Both the position numbers and the translations under genes were made by a program. Shown here one piece after another: positions 1 to 11,135 of a stretch of DNA of 64,000 nt. Location of the stretch: positions 13,988,317-14,052,316 of the forward strand of contig NC_084806.1 in NCBI RefSeq assembly GCF_963583255.1, given 5' to 3'. This DNA comes from Pyrus communis (Eukaryota > Streptophyta > Magnoliopsida > Rosales > Rosaceae). Below the pieces are notes generated by a model. It had not been told where the DNA came from. It searched no databases and worked only from the letters and a program-made list of their open reading frames with translations. How positions within the stretch are numbered: position 1 is the stretch's first letter; each line of letters begins with the position of its first letter.

Positions 1-201
1 TCTAACTCCAACATATAAACTATAGAAACACATGAAAGAGATGCAAAGTGTATGTAGCATATCAATCTATGCAAACAACAACCGCGGTACAGAATCGCGA
101 AATTCTACAATCAAGCGAAGTATTAGCTACCCAGGAAATCCGAACGGACTTGCTGAAATTAAAGCTTAGTTGGATTGAGACTGACAAGGTGACATTCATA
201 C

Positions 202-623
202 CTACGCGCCAATACATCCTTGTCGGTATACAAGATCCTGGTAACTGATGGGGCAGGTGTATCGGAAATAGTCGAAAGTTCATCAATCTAACAACCGAAA
301 AACTCACAAAATTAGCTCAAATATGAGAAAATCAACAAACCCAAGTCATATGAAACAATTAAACAAAACCCAATTAGCAGGTATAATACAAATCAAGTTT
401 TGATTGGTTAAAGTACCTGTTTCTGCAGACTTTGAGTGCCAACTGAGAGTGAGGAAAGAGTGGTGTGAGAGGTAGAGTGTGATTCGTGAATTGGGTAGCC
501 AGAGAAATCCTCCATTGTTTTGATTGTTGGGTCTTCATACTCATGAGCTGAGATTGCGGTGAAGGAGCAGAGGAGGAGGAGGAGGAGCACAAGGACTGCA
601 GAGTGAGTGAATTTCAGAGACAT
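202..623 (-). CDS. AAH: Allantoate deiminase, exons 1-2 (partial, runs off left edge)
   Basis: Allantoate deiminase (M20-type metal-dependent amidohydrolase) hydrolyses allantoate in the ER during purine catabolism, releasing ammonium. Exon 1 (623-417) gives 69 codons: a hydrophobic signal peptide at residues ~8-26 (run of Leu) followed by a segment ending SLQKQ. A clean CAG|GTAC donor follows, and exon 2 (287-202) starts after TTAG in the same phase. It encodes IDELSTISDTPAPSVTR then ILYTDKDVLAR, and stops at a GTATGA donor. This N-terminal stretch (Q-I-D-E-L-S, then the LYT-KDV-AR motif) is the start of the plant enzyme as I know it; the catalytic metal-binding part lies outside the window. 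A TATA box lies about 65 bp upstream of the ATG. The family call rests on about 97 residues, so another M20 amidohydrolase cannot be fully excluded. No stop or frameshift is seen. Confidence 0.83.
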
Positions 624-680
624 GATTTTTTCTGGGGTTTTTGAGAAAATGATGGAATGTGGTGTTATAATTTCAGATGG

Positions 681-692
681 GATTTTATACCT
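681..692 (-). promoter_or_regulatory. TATA box of the allantoate deiminase gene
   Basis: On the minus strand the sequence reads GGTATAAAATCC, about 65 bp upstream of the start codon at 623. The spacing suits a short 5' leader. Confidence 0.55.
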
Positions 693-1138
693 AGAATTCC
701 ATAAGAAAGTAAATTATCCAAGGACCATGGCTGCTAAATCTGACACTGGTTTGGTTTGGTTTTGTTTTGGTTTAGGACAAGGATTGTCTGCATTTCGTGC
801 CCTCCTATTTTGTGTGGTCACGGTTAAGTTACGTCAATATTTTATATTATTTTTTCTAGAGATAATAAGATGAAAATAAATAGTAATATAAAATGTTGAC
901 GTGGTTTAACGTGATCACACAAATAGAAGAACACGGAAGGCACTGAAAGTGGAAGTGCAGATAAGTCCTTTGGTTTATACTATAGCGAGTGGTGACAGTG
1001 ACAAGTGTGGTGTTTATGGAGTGACATCATTTGCTTTTTTACTGGCATCTTTTGATTAACTATTTGCTTTATGATTTAGGGGAAAAAAAGTTAGTTTTAT
1101 TGGACAGATAAAATATTAGGATGTTTTAAAAAAAAAAA
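693..1138. other. Intergenic/promoter DNA upstream of allantoate deiminase
   Basis: AT-rich sequence with no coding potential that I can defend. It lies between the allantoate deiminase promoter and the left end of a TIR transposon. Confidence 0.5.
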
Positions 1139-1680
1139 AGATAAATAACATAAAACTACCTGAATTATTAGACCAATTACAATTTTATACCTCATCTTTA
1201 AAAAATATCAATGTCATACCTCATCTACGAATTTATTACAATTTCATACCTTCCGTCAGTTGTCTGTCAATTTCTACGTTAAATGCTAACGTGGCTTGAG
1301 GCGGGACCCACTTTCTATTAAAAAAATTAATTAAATATTAAAAAATTAAAAATAAAAAAAAACCAAAAAACCAACCCTTCTTCGATTCTTCCCCGTCCAC
1401 CCGTGTCCCCCCCTAACCTTCCTTCACCACCCCATCGCTGCCTCTCTTCCTCCATCTTCACCGCCCCACTGCTACTTAATCTCTTATCCTGAGCCACCGA
1501 TGCACTGACCTCGAGCAAACCAAGAAGATCCTTGATGGCGCGCGAAGCCACCTCCCAGATCACCACCGTCTCCTTCTTCAACCCAGACTCAAACTCCTTG
1601 AGATCACGGTAGTAGTTCTAGATGACAGACTTGGACATTGTCGCAAATCAGACCTTCGAAGCTCCAAGCCCCAGTGCCGT

Positions 1681-4600
1681 TGTGATATCCCGTCCCTAAA
1701 ATTATGATTTTATTTTATTCTTGACGTATTTCGAAGATTTGATTGGGACTAGTTCTTTATTTCTCCAAATTTGAGAAAAACGAAGTGAGGGTTACTTTAG
1801 TCATTTCCAATTTTCTCGACCTTTTCGGTCAACTCTTGAATTGGTTAGGTAGAGTTCAATTCCATGAGTGCGTAGGCGTAAACAGATCTTATTTCCGAGT
1901 CCGAACGAAGAAGTTAGATTCGTTTAAAGTTGGTGGCATTTTGGTAATATTACCAAAATGCTATAAATGGGAGGAAAACCTCTAGAAAAGGGGGAGGTTT
2001 TCAGAAAATGAAAGGGGAAGAGCTGCCTTACCCGTTTTAGGGAGAATTTAACCCATAAACCCACCAAACTTGACCCGCTTGTATCTTTTTCATCCGAGCT
2101 CCGTTTTGGATGATCTTGGTGTCCATGGAAAGCTCTTGACGAGCCATACATCTCTATGATGTTAGATTTTCCCCTTTCTTTTCCATCTTTGCAGTTCGAG
2201 GTCGCAAAGTCCACGACTTTTGCGGCGGTTTTATCCTTTTTCCGGCGATTTCGGCAACAATTTCCTTCGAGTGAGGTATGAAACTTCATCTACTCTTCAT
2301 AATCTTCAAGTGGGTATGCTTAATTTGTGCTTTCGTATTCATTTTAGAGTTGGGTGTTTAGAACTCTAGAAATCCGGTTTTCTCCGGTGAAATTGGACGG
2401 TTTGCGGTTAGAATTTATCGTCGGCCTAGTTGTGAAAAGTGTTTTCCTTGTTGAGCTCTAGCTACCACGTAAATTTGAGCTCATCTAGTTAATGTTGAAA
2501 TTCGGGGTTTGTAAACCCTCCATCTTGACTTCCACCGCGTGTGGCGGTGCGTGGGATCGTTCATGAGTGTTGTCTAGGTTTCAAATACCTTCTAGTGACC
2601 ATGTGAACCTACGTCTAGCTTGGTTTCCAAAGATTTAATTGTTTGGTGTGGTGATCAATTTGGACCGCCACTTGTTTGTGTGATTATCGACAATTCGACC
2701 ATTGGATCAAAATGAAACTTTAGTATGTTATCCTCGAAGCATAATGTGGACTTTGGGAAGTTATGGATCGTAAATCTGATTTGCGGATTGTTGTGGACCC
2801 CATCGTTGACCGATAATTGATTTATGGTCAACATGTCTCGGAATGTTTTAAATAATAAAATTAGTACTATGGGAGACTTAAGTGAAGTCTAATGGGCCTA
2901 CATTGGTTAGAGAGTGACTTGAACATATGTGATATGGTTATTACCTTGATTTCTTATATTGGTATCATCTGTGAATTTGACTTGGTCTTATAATGTGATT
3001 CTATTGAAATGTGATTATATATATATTTATATATATTTAGCCATAGACCTATGTTTATCAAACATGATTTGGCTTGTGTACTGATGATGATCATGGTATG
3101 TGAATTGACATGCATATTCGAAAGGTGTTTGATTTACATAGATGGTATGTTATGATGAAATGTGAGTGACTTTAATATATGTGAATATGAAATGGTTTTA
3201 TAATCATTTTTCCTATAAATTGTTAATTTTCATATTTAGCCAATGATATTGTTATATGAAGTGGGATTTGACGTGCATATTGGAAATATGGATTGTTTTG
3301 TTTGATTGGCTTGATTTGATGAAGGTGAGGGCTAGTGGTGGACCGTTAACCCATTGTCATGCGGTTTCTTGCTTTGAAACATGTGTCAATACTCGTTTCA
3401 TTATTTCATTTCTTGTTTCGTTGAGCCTTTATAACTTGAGCAACTTGATTCATGGGTGTTTCATTGATTGGTGGTTATGCAATGTACTCCGCGATTCCGT
3501 TGAGTGGTTGTCCGGAATCGTATCCTGGTTTGGATTCCTTTGAGTGATGGTCCGGAATCCTTCCTACTCCACTTCGCGATTCCGTTGAGTGATGGTCAGG
3601 AATCGTATCTTGGTTTGGGTTCCGTTGAGTGATGGTCCGGAATCCCTCTTACTCCGCGATCCCGTTGAGTGATGGTCCGGGATTGTATCCACATTAGTTC
3701 ATTGAGTTTAGTTGAGATGGTTGCAAAGGTGTAGGCTTTGGATGAACAGTGTCGCCCTAATTCTTCTTTCATTGTGTGTATGTGAATATGGGTGTGAGAT
3801 GTTATGGTTGTTTGAAATGAACTTTTGGATGTCTGGGTGACTCCCTCGGAGTTTTCAAAAGTTGGGTATTGATTTCTTATAAAAGATTTATATTCAAGGT
3901 TTATAAATTATGATTGATGGCTAGTTTTATTATTGTATCACGTGCTTATTTTATTGTCCCTCACCTGAGCCTCTCAGCTTGTCTGGGTGCCTGATTTGCC
4001 AGTGCACCAATTCCATAATATTGGCAATGACTTTACATATGACAGGTCTGGGTAGATTATGAGAAACCGCTTGATATTTTGGTTCTGTTGAGTGGTCCGG
4101 AACCCAATGTTGTTGGATTCCGTTGAGTGGTCTGGAATCCTTGCTCTTGTTCATTCTGTAAGGTGATCTTAGAATCCTAAATTCGAGTAGATGGGAATTA
4201 CCCAAAATAGATATTGTGAAAATAATTAGAATTACCATGTTATTATTCTTAACCCAAATTGGGAATTATGTAGAGTTCTTTAATTAAATTCGTGAAATGA
4301 TATGTTATCTCACTGATTGATTAACGTAATTAAATAGTAATATTGTACTTCGTGATTCCTTGATATGTTACAAGCTATGTATTGAGATATAATGTTGGAA
4401 GTATAGTGATTAGTATGATGAAGTGAAATGTGATTTGACTTGTGTATTGGAAATGGTTGTGACATGTGATTGAAACGCATATTGAATTGATTGGGAGATG
4501 GGAAGTCTAGTAAATGACTGATGACCCATTGTGATGTGGATTTTGCTTAATATTGCTTCGTTTCGTTGAGTTTCGTGAATTGGGTAACTTGAATCATGTC

Positions 4601-5539
4601 TTATTCCTTCGAGTCGTTGTTATGCTTCTTGGACTTCCGTTCAATTCAGTTGGGTGGTTTGGAACTGAGTTCTGTTTGGATTCCGTTGAGTGATGGTCCG
4701 GAATCCCCTTTGGAGCCTTGGTCTGTTGGGTGGTCCAAAATCCCCTTTTTCCAAAGATGTAGTCTTCAATTGAATTGTGTTGCTCTAGCCTTGCGTTTCG
4801 ACTTGTTGTATGTGTTATTGATGATGTAATGGTTGAGATTATTGATTGATGTCATTATGGAATGAAGTTGGATATGAGTGTGGTTATCATGAATATTTTA
4901 GTTGATTAATATTTCTAGAGAATCATGTGTACTTTATTAATTCTTAACTATGTTACACACTATCAAATGCGATTTTATGTGGAAAACGTGATGAATTACG
5001 TGATGGATGAAGTGGAAAGGTTAATCGTCATGTGGGATTGTTATGTTGGATATCATGGTTATTGTTATGATTAGACTTGTTGATAAATGTGGCTAGAGAA
5101 TGGTATTGTGCTTCGTTGGTTCTTTGAAGTGATATATGTTGTGAATTGTGGTATCATGTTGCGACATAATGATTTATATATAGTTGGAGGGGAAATCATG
5201 TTTTTCAGATGGGTTTGTTATGTAACCCTGAGTCTAGTATTTTCATGTTTGTCAAGTTCTATTGATTGATTGAGAAATGTTATACCTTTCGACTTAATCG
5301 GACTGTGTTATATGTCAATTATTGTGCATGATGAACTACGAATGGCTTGATCCCTGTTTAGGGTACGTAGGTAGTCTAACAGGGAGGTTAGATGCAGCCA
5401 TAAAACATACGAAAAATAACTATGTGATTCGATTTTTGAGTTGTGCTTGCCCATATCCTGGAGGTGGGATATGATAGATATGGATTTTTGGCGACGTCAC
5501 GTGTCAATTCTGGACGTATGTCGGGATTGGGGCGTGACA
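1681..5539 (+). mobile_element. Long LTR (probable solo LTR of a Gypsy-type element) with TSD GCCGT
   Basis: It begins TGTGATATCCCG and ends GGGGCGTGACA, giving the TG..CA ends of an LTR. It is flanked on both sides by GCCGT (1676-1680 and 5540-5544). A promoter-like CTATAAATGG lies at ~1960, near the left end. A U5-like segment with GGGTACGTAGG lies at ~5358. No gag or pol coding and no second LTR copy are visible, so a solo LTR is the simplest reading; at 3.86 kb it is very long. Part of the length comes from an old internal duplication (about 3240-3700 resembles 4410-4740). A non-autonomous whole element is the alternative. Confidence 0.72.
3490..4707 (+). repeat. Dispersed array of short hairpin units inside the LTR
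   Basis: At least eight units share the core TTGAGTG(AT)GGTC flanked by inverted arms. Stems lie at 3492-3520, 3532-3560, 3577-3605, 3617-3645, 3657-3685, 4081-4104, 4115-4140 and 4678-4706. Arm pairs include CGATTCCG/CGGAATCG, GGATTCCG/CGGAATCC, CGATCCCG/CGGGATTG and GGTTC/GAACC. Confidence 0.8.
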
Positions 5540-6344
5540 GCCGTAATTCGAACACGGATTGCGGTCTGGTTCCCAGTTCGAGTTCGGGTCAAAGTCGTCG
5601 TTTTGGGCGTCCGGGTGCAGATCATCAAAGAGAAGGGGGTCATCGGAGAAGACCGACTTGAAGAAATCCATGGGTGCAGATCGTTTTCAATTTTCGTTTA
5701 GCAGAACCTTGGGATGGGATTCGGAAGGAAGTGAAGATTTGGGTGTATGATCAGAGGAGATAGGAGATGAGGGTAGAGAGATAAACGAACTGGGGAGACA
5801 AAACGATGAGAGAGAGGAGAGAAACGGTGTAGTTGAAGACTGGCTTCGACGGCGAAGTGTATTAAGAGCAGGTAGTGAGGTAAGAGAAGAGGGTTAGGTG
5901 GGACACAGTGGATAGAAGGTATAAGAGTGATGGGTGTATAGGAGGGGAAGGGGATCTGGGTGTAGGTTTGGTTTTTTTTTGGTTTTTTATTTTGTTTATT
6001 TTTTAATGTTTAGTTAATATTTAATTTTTTTTTTTAATATTTACTTAATTTTTTAATAGAGAGTGGATCTCGCCTCAAGCCACTTTAGCATTTAACGAAG
6101 AAATTGATAGACAATTGACTGAATGTATGAAATTGTAATAAATTCGTAGATGATGTATGACATTAACAGTTTTTAAAGATGGAATATGAAACTGTGACTG
6201 ACCCAATAGTTAAGGTAGTTTTGTGTAATTTACCCTAAAAAAAATTAGGTACATGTACTCAAATCAAAGTGCAATTTGTACTTCACATTTTTATAGGGGA
6301 GGATTACAAGATGATATTTTTAACTGCTAATAGTAGTTTTTAGT

Positions 6345-6512
6345 CGTTTGGTACTGTAGTCTAGTGATATTCCTCTTCACTTGTGAGTGAGAAGTTTTAG
6401 GTTCGATTCTCGATATAGGCGAATTTAAACCATATTATTATTAGCTCATCGTGAGACTTAGCGCATTCCCCCACTCCTTTAGTAGTGTATATGATATCGT
6501 TTGTTAAAAAGA
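6345..6512 (+). mobile_element. tRNA-derived SINE
   Basis: An A-box-like stretch (GTAGTCTAGTGATATTCC) at ~6356 is followed about 45 bp later by a B box (AGGTTCGATTCT) at ~6408, the internal RNA polymerase III promoter pattern of a tRNA-derived SINE. The tail ends in TTTGTTAAAAAG. I recognise the body, with its GTGAG...AGGTTCGATTCTCG core and GATATCGTTTGTTAAAA end, as a very common apple/pear SINE; that match is from memory. Confidence 0.72.
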
Positions 6513-7704
6513 AAAACACTTTTTAAGTTTATCATTAATTGCATTAGTATATAGTTAAGTTTTTTTAATAACATTTTAAAGAAAGAAAAAGACTTTACTT
6601 CATAATTTTCGCCTTTGTTTGAGATATGTTTTAAACTCATAGTAAACACCATAAACAAAGAGGATCATTTGGGCAACCTTGATTCAATTGGTCCAAATGC
6701 AAAACAAAATAAGTAGTCAAAGAACAACTTGGATTAAACATGCGTCTCACTTTACGATCAAAGCTAAGTAAAGCATCAGTAAAAAATTGGCCTTTTAAAA
6801 TTTAGAAGAAACCCTAAACTTCATCCTCTCTCTTGCCGCCAGCTTCTAGCTTCTGCTTAGGGTTGGTGGCAGCCAACTTTTCAAACTTGTTTTCCTCCTC
6901 CTCCTTCTCTCTCTCCTTCTCTTCCATCGCAACACCTGCAATGGCCCCCTTCCCCGTCTGGAATTTGGGAATCTACACACATTCTTTAGAAGAAGTGGAT
7001 GGAGCATTGTCTCTGGGCTTTTTGTCTTTCCCCACACCTACAGTGGCCCTGTTTCTCGTCAAGGAACGGTGGAGCAACCCACCATCTACAGATGTTGTGG
7101 ATGGAGTACCATCTCCAGGCTAGTTGCCCATGTCTCTGATTTGGGGCCCTGCGCTCAAGATCTTCCAAAACTTTGAATCAAATTCCAAATTTGGTGGATC
7201 TCACCTTAACACTTGCTTGCTGCTTCTTTCGTGCTTCTCTCCAGTTAAAGACAACTATATGTTGTCACCCCTACAAAGGTTTGGTATCTCTTTAGAATGA
7301 TGTTCACACCACCTGACCTTTTTTTGTTACTGCTTGGTTCTGGGCATTTAGTTGCTTGTTGTGTGCTTGGTATCGGTTGAGGACTAGAAATGTGGCGATT
7401 GGTATTGGTGTGGTTTCAATGGATCTACAGATTTGGCATTTTTCCTCCATCGTTGTGACTATGATGGGTTTGAGTTGTGCCCCATGTGGTGATTTTTCTT
7501 AGATTTGTCCACTGGTCGTCTTCATCGATTCGGCTGCGTACACAGTTGACGAAGCTCTGTTTAGGGTTTTTAGGTTTTTTGTGTGGTCACTTTTGGACTT
7601 GAGCTTTTGGGCTCCTATGTAATTTTAGCGAATCCTTCTTCAATTTTCCATTTCTTCAAGTGGCCCTCTATCACAATGGTGGAGATGAGTGTTACTCTTG
7701 CACC
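6513..7704. other. Unassigned region with a pyrimidine-rich leader-like stretch
   Basis: From ~6805 the sequence AAACCCTAAACTTC followed by a CT-rich run looks like a plant 5' leader. It opens a 96-codon frame at 6833-7123 with an internal near-duplication (VDGALSLGF... and VDGVPSPG). No domain is recognisable and no splice structure follows convincingly. It could be a captured or decayed gene start. The rest of the stretch shows nothing I can name. Confidence 0.3.
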
Positions 7705-8345
7705 TAGGGATGGGCAACGGTTATGGCGGGCGGGTAAACGCGGTTATTTACCCATAACCGTTTATGCTCATACCCGCATAACCGTTTACCCGTTGGGTAA
7801 TTGCCTAAACGGTTATACCCATACCCATAACTGTTTATAAACGGTTAACCATACCCATAACCACATACCCATTTAACCGTAACCGTTTAATACCCGTTTA
7901 CCCATTTATTCTTTTTAACCCATTTATCTTTTTCTTTTTTTTACCATTACCCCTTTTTCACCCGTCTACATGTTTTTTAACAACTTGAAAATTTAAAAAA
8001 AAATTGTCATAATTTTCTTTTTTTTTAACAATTAAACACCGTTATAGGTACATTCACCGTACATTTCCGTATTTTAATTTTTTAAGTCCTTATACCATTC
8101 TAATAATTGAAATAATAGTTTAAAGACGATATTTTTAACTGTTACCAATGAAGGTAAATATAATATTTGGTAAGTATTATTGGGTTACAAAAATTGTTTA
8201 GAAGACATTTCTGTCAAAGCATTTCTGTCAATTTCATGGTTAACCGCAATGAATTTAAATTAATTTGGCGAGTTCCTTGATGATGAGAATCATCGTTCCT
8301 GTAGCAGTGCTAAGTATTATTGGATCAAGAACATGGTATGTGTTA

Positions 8346-8384
<39 letters not shown>

Positions 8385-8515
8385 CCCATTTATAACCTTG
8401 GTTAATACCCATAACCGTTTATTTATCTAAACGTTTACCCATAACTGTAACCGTTTAATTTAAATGGGCAGGTAACCGCGGTTACCCATAACCAATGGGT
8501 ATTTGCCCATCCCTA
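7705..8515. mobile_element. Non-autonomous hAT element with 8-bp TSD
   Basis: It starts TAGGGATGGGCAA and ends TTTGCCCATCCCTA, near-perfect terminal inverted repeats. Both sides are flanked by CTTGCACC (7697-7704 and 8516-8523), an exact 8-bp duplication that identifies the hAT superfamily. Subterminal regions are packed with variants of ACCCATAACCGTTTA in both orientations, as expected of hAT transposase-binding repeats. No transposase is encoded. A (TA)n run lies at ~8352-8381. Confidence 0.9.
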
Positions 8516-8604
8516 CTTGCACCACGACATGAGATCAAACCTCGCCGACTCCCTAATCTAACAAATCTATCGTTAAAAAAAAAAAAGTTTGATTATTTAT
8601 TTAA

Positions 8605-8970
8605 GGTTTTTTATCCAAAATGGTTCCTAAGATTTACATAACTCCTTATTTTGATTCCTGAGATTTGAAATTAATAGAATTGGTCTCTGAGTTTGTCTAC
8701 TATTAATCATTTTAGTTATTATGTGAAAAAATCCATTAAATAAGGATAAAATGACAAAAATACCTCAATATTTGTCAAATCATTTTGACCTATTGTTTAT
8801 TAAATTAAGGGTAGTTTTGTTATTTTAATATTTATTTAACATAATTATTCACGAAAGGACCAAAATGATTGATAATGGATAATCTCAAGAACCATTTATA
8901 TTGATTTCAAATTTTAAAGATCAAAATGAAGAATTATATAAATATCAGATACCATTTTAGCTTAAAAACC
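8605..8970. mobile_element. Mutator-type MITE with 9-bp TSD
   Basis: The 366 bp element has long inverted arms: the left begins GGTTTTTTATCCAAAATGGT and the right ends ACCATTTTAGCTTAAAAACC. It is flanked by TTTATTTAA at 8596-8604 and 8971-8979. A 9-bp duplication with long AT-rich arms points to a Mutator-like MITE. No coding sequence is present. Confidence 0.85.
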
Positions 8971-9076
8971 TTTATTTAAAAGAAAAAGCTGCTGACTTTA
9001 ATCGGTTAAATAGTAAATACAGAGTGATCTAAAGAGGCGGGAAGAGTCGAAGACCCAACCCCCCGCGCCCACAACA

Positions 9077-11135
9077 ATGGAGGCCCCGACCCCCAAACAC
9101 AGCTCGAGCTCCAAGAATCCCAGCAACCCATCTTCGTCAAGGGCACTGGTTCGCCTCCGGCTTCGACCTCTCCATCACCGATGGCTTAATGCATGGATCT
9201 GCTCCGCCTCCGACGACCAGGTCAGCGACGGCGCCGCTCAGTGGGACTAACCGGTCTCCGAGTTCATGGCGCTGGCCGAGCATACTTAGGGCTTCAACAC
9301 CCGGACTCTGTCTACAGCTTCGCCGACGCAGGCGACGGCTGCAAAAGAGTGATTAAATATTAGAGCTTTTCGTTCATTTAATTTCTTGGGGAAGTATTAG
9401 AGTGTTATTTGTAATTAAAGTTGAGATTAGATTGTGTTTGATTGTTTATGCAGCTTTCGTGGACATTTGAGAAGGAAGGGACGAAGCTCTAATGGCGATG
9501 CAAGTGTCAGCCGTCGCCAAACAGTAAGCAAACGACGGCAGCAGTGTTGGATTTTCTCATGGATGCAAATGTTGGGCTAAGTGTAAATTTCTTGCTTTTT
9601 TCTTATTTTATCTTATATTTGATACATAGCCGACTCCCCTAGTGACATAAGGCTTTGTTGTTGTTGCAGTGTGTTATATGCTTAGGAAGTGATTTCCGCT
9701 CTTTTCTTCCCGTGCACTCCTGTTTATTTCTCTCATTTGAATTGAATAAATCACGAGAGTTAAGGGACCGAAACAAACACGGTGTGCAGAGGAGAAAAAA
9801 GGATGTGCGATGTTCACTACGGCTATATATTTTGTGATTGCTGCCAGATACATAAGAACATAAAACCAGGTTAAAATCCACCTAATTTTGACCCCCTATT
9901 GGAATTGTTGAAATTTGTTAGAAGTTTAATTGTGATTTAGATTCTTGAAGTATTTTGTGTTTCTGAAGAAACCCAGATGGGTGATCGCACCTGCTATGCT
10001 TTAAACTTTAGTCATGAACCTTGTTTTGTAAAAGATCATGATTTTGTGTCCGTTTGATGTTACTGATGCATGATCGTGATAACATTAGGTTTATGGGATA
10101 AGACGGTGTTGCATTACACGGAGTCTTTTAGACTTCTAAATTGCTGTTGCTGATTGGTCATGTCTCATGTCGATAATGGAAATCTAACATACCGATTCCT
10201 TGTTTTGCTAACTCTTGAGAAGCTGCTAATTGAATTTTCTTCTGTTTGTACATACAAATGCATATGAGCGTAAGTATAATGTGTTTCCTGGTCTCATTCA
10301 TGCTAGTATATGTATGTATAGGAGGAAGTTGTGAGAAAAACTCAATCATTTGAGAGGTTGAAAGTGGAAGCTGAGAAGTGTCTAGCACAGAGTGAGAAGA
10401 TTACCAATGAGAAGATAGAATTTGAATCCGCTATTTATGCAAAGGTGCACCATACCATACCTCTATGATTTATTCACCGATATTCTCTTTGCGTGCTCAA
10501 AACGTTTCTTTATTTTGTAAATGGAGCTTCAAACTTCACCTGTCATATAATACAGTGTTCAGCAGATGATATACCCTTGTGAGAGTTGGATTTTCATATG
10601 AAAATTTCCCTGCAGTGGTTGAGAGTCTTGTATTCGATGTCGTAGTTTCTCAGATGTTCCTTAGTTTTGAACTAATTAGCATGACCATTCCAAATGCGTT
10701 TCAGAATCATAGTTTGATCTTCTGATCACTTTTTGATGCCTTGAGTATTTGGAATTTGGTTGACTTGATCATTTAGTTGAAAAATATCCTTTTGCAGTTC
10801 TTTTCCTGAACGTATTGATTGACATTTATTTAACGTCTTCTAGTTCCTCGGCGTATTGAATTCAAAGAAATCTAAACTAAGAGAGATTTGAGATAAGCTT
10901 TCAAAACAAGAGGTTGCTGGAAAACTACCAGAAGAAGAGGAAGTGAGTTCAGACCAAACTGAACCTTATGTCAGTGGTGATGAGAACAGTGAGGAAGAAC
11001 CTTTCAAAGATCTTCCAGCTACCTCCAAGGATGTTCCGACGACTAGATCTCGAGGTTAAGGTCGAAAGAGGGGAACGCACAAGTAGTGTATCACTTGTCG
11101 GTTCTGAATTTCAGCATATGCTTATGCCAATACAG
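9077..11135 (+). pseudogene. XRCC4: XRCC4 (non-homologous end-joining factor) pseudogene with introns
   Basis: XRCC4 forms filaments with XLF and activates DNA ligase IV in end joining. Four exon-like blocks are in order. Exon 1 (~9077-9348) contains IFVKGT, ASGFDLSITDG, AWICSASDDQV, PVSEFMALAEH and HPDSVYSFADAGDG, but in three different frames with two in-frame stops. Exon 2 (9454-9582) reads LSWTFEKEGTKL, stop, then LDFLMDANVGLS. Exon 3 (10322-10444) is open with clean splice sites: EEVVRKTQSFERLKVEAEK and onward to the coiled coil ending ESAIYAK. Exon 4 (10844-11135) starts FLGVLNSKKSKLREI, then a stop, then an acidic tail (SGDENSEEEPFKD) and TTRSRG before another stop. Retained introns show a segmental duplicate, not a retrocopy. 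The later exon(s) are not recognisable. Family identification is from motif memory. Confidence 0.8.

Larger units (their letters stand above)
1484..5671 (-). pseudogene. Captured BSD-domain protein gene fragment, interrupted by an LTR
   Basis: Minus-strand reading from an ATG at 5671 gives MDFFKSVFSDDP and continues in frame for 44 codons to the LTR insertion point at 5540. Beyond the LTR, from 1680 downwards, the frame continues with TGAWSFEGLI. After a small deletion/frameshift come LATMSKSVI, a stop, then YYRDLKEFESGLKKETVVI and ASRAIKDLLGLLEVSASVAQ. This order (MDFFKSVFSDDP, AWSF-GLI, then RDL-EF-SGLKKET) is that of the N-terminal part of plant BSD-domain proteins. The BSD domain itself is missing. 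The stop, the frameshift and the LTR make it non-functional. Exons appear joined without an obvious intron, so capture may have involved one exon or spliced sequence. Confidence 0.72.
1139..6235. mobile_element. Gene-capturing TIR transposon (Pack-MULE-like), split by an LTR
   Basis: The outer ~230 bp on each side (about 1139-1375 and 5965-6235) are inverted copies of each other. Both contain AAAACTACCT near the tip, then CATCTACGAATTTATTACAA, then the GGCTTGAGGCG motif. The element carries no transposase. Its interior, read on the minus strand, holds the 5' part of a BSD-domain gene. A 3859 bp LTR sits in the middle; without it the transposon is about 1.24 kb. The exact tips fall in A-rich runs, so the target duplication (possibly TAAAAAAAA) is uncertain. 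Long AT-rich TIRs plus a captured gene are typical of Mutator-like Pack elements; superfamily is inferred. Confidence 0.75.

Noticed and set aside
1924..2289. 121-codon minus-strand frame
   Set aside because: It lies within the LTR, across its promoter-like region, and shows no domain or splice support.
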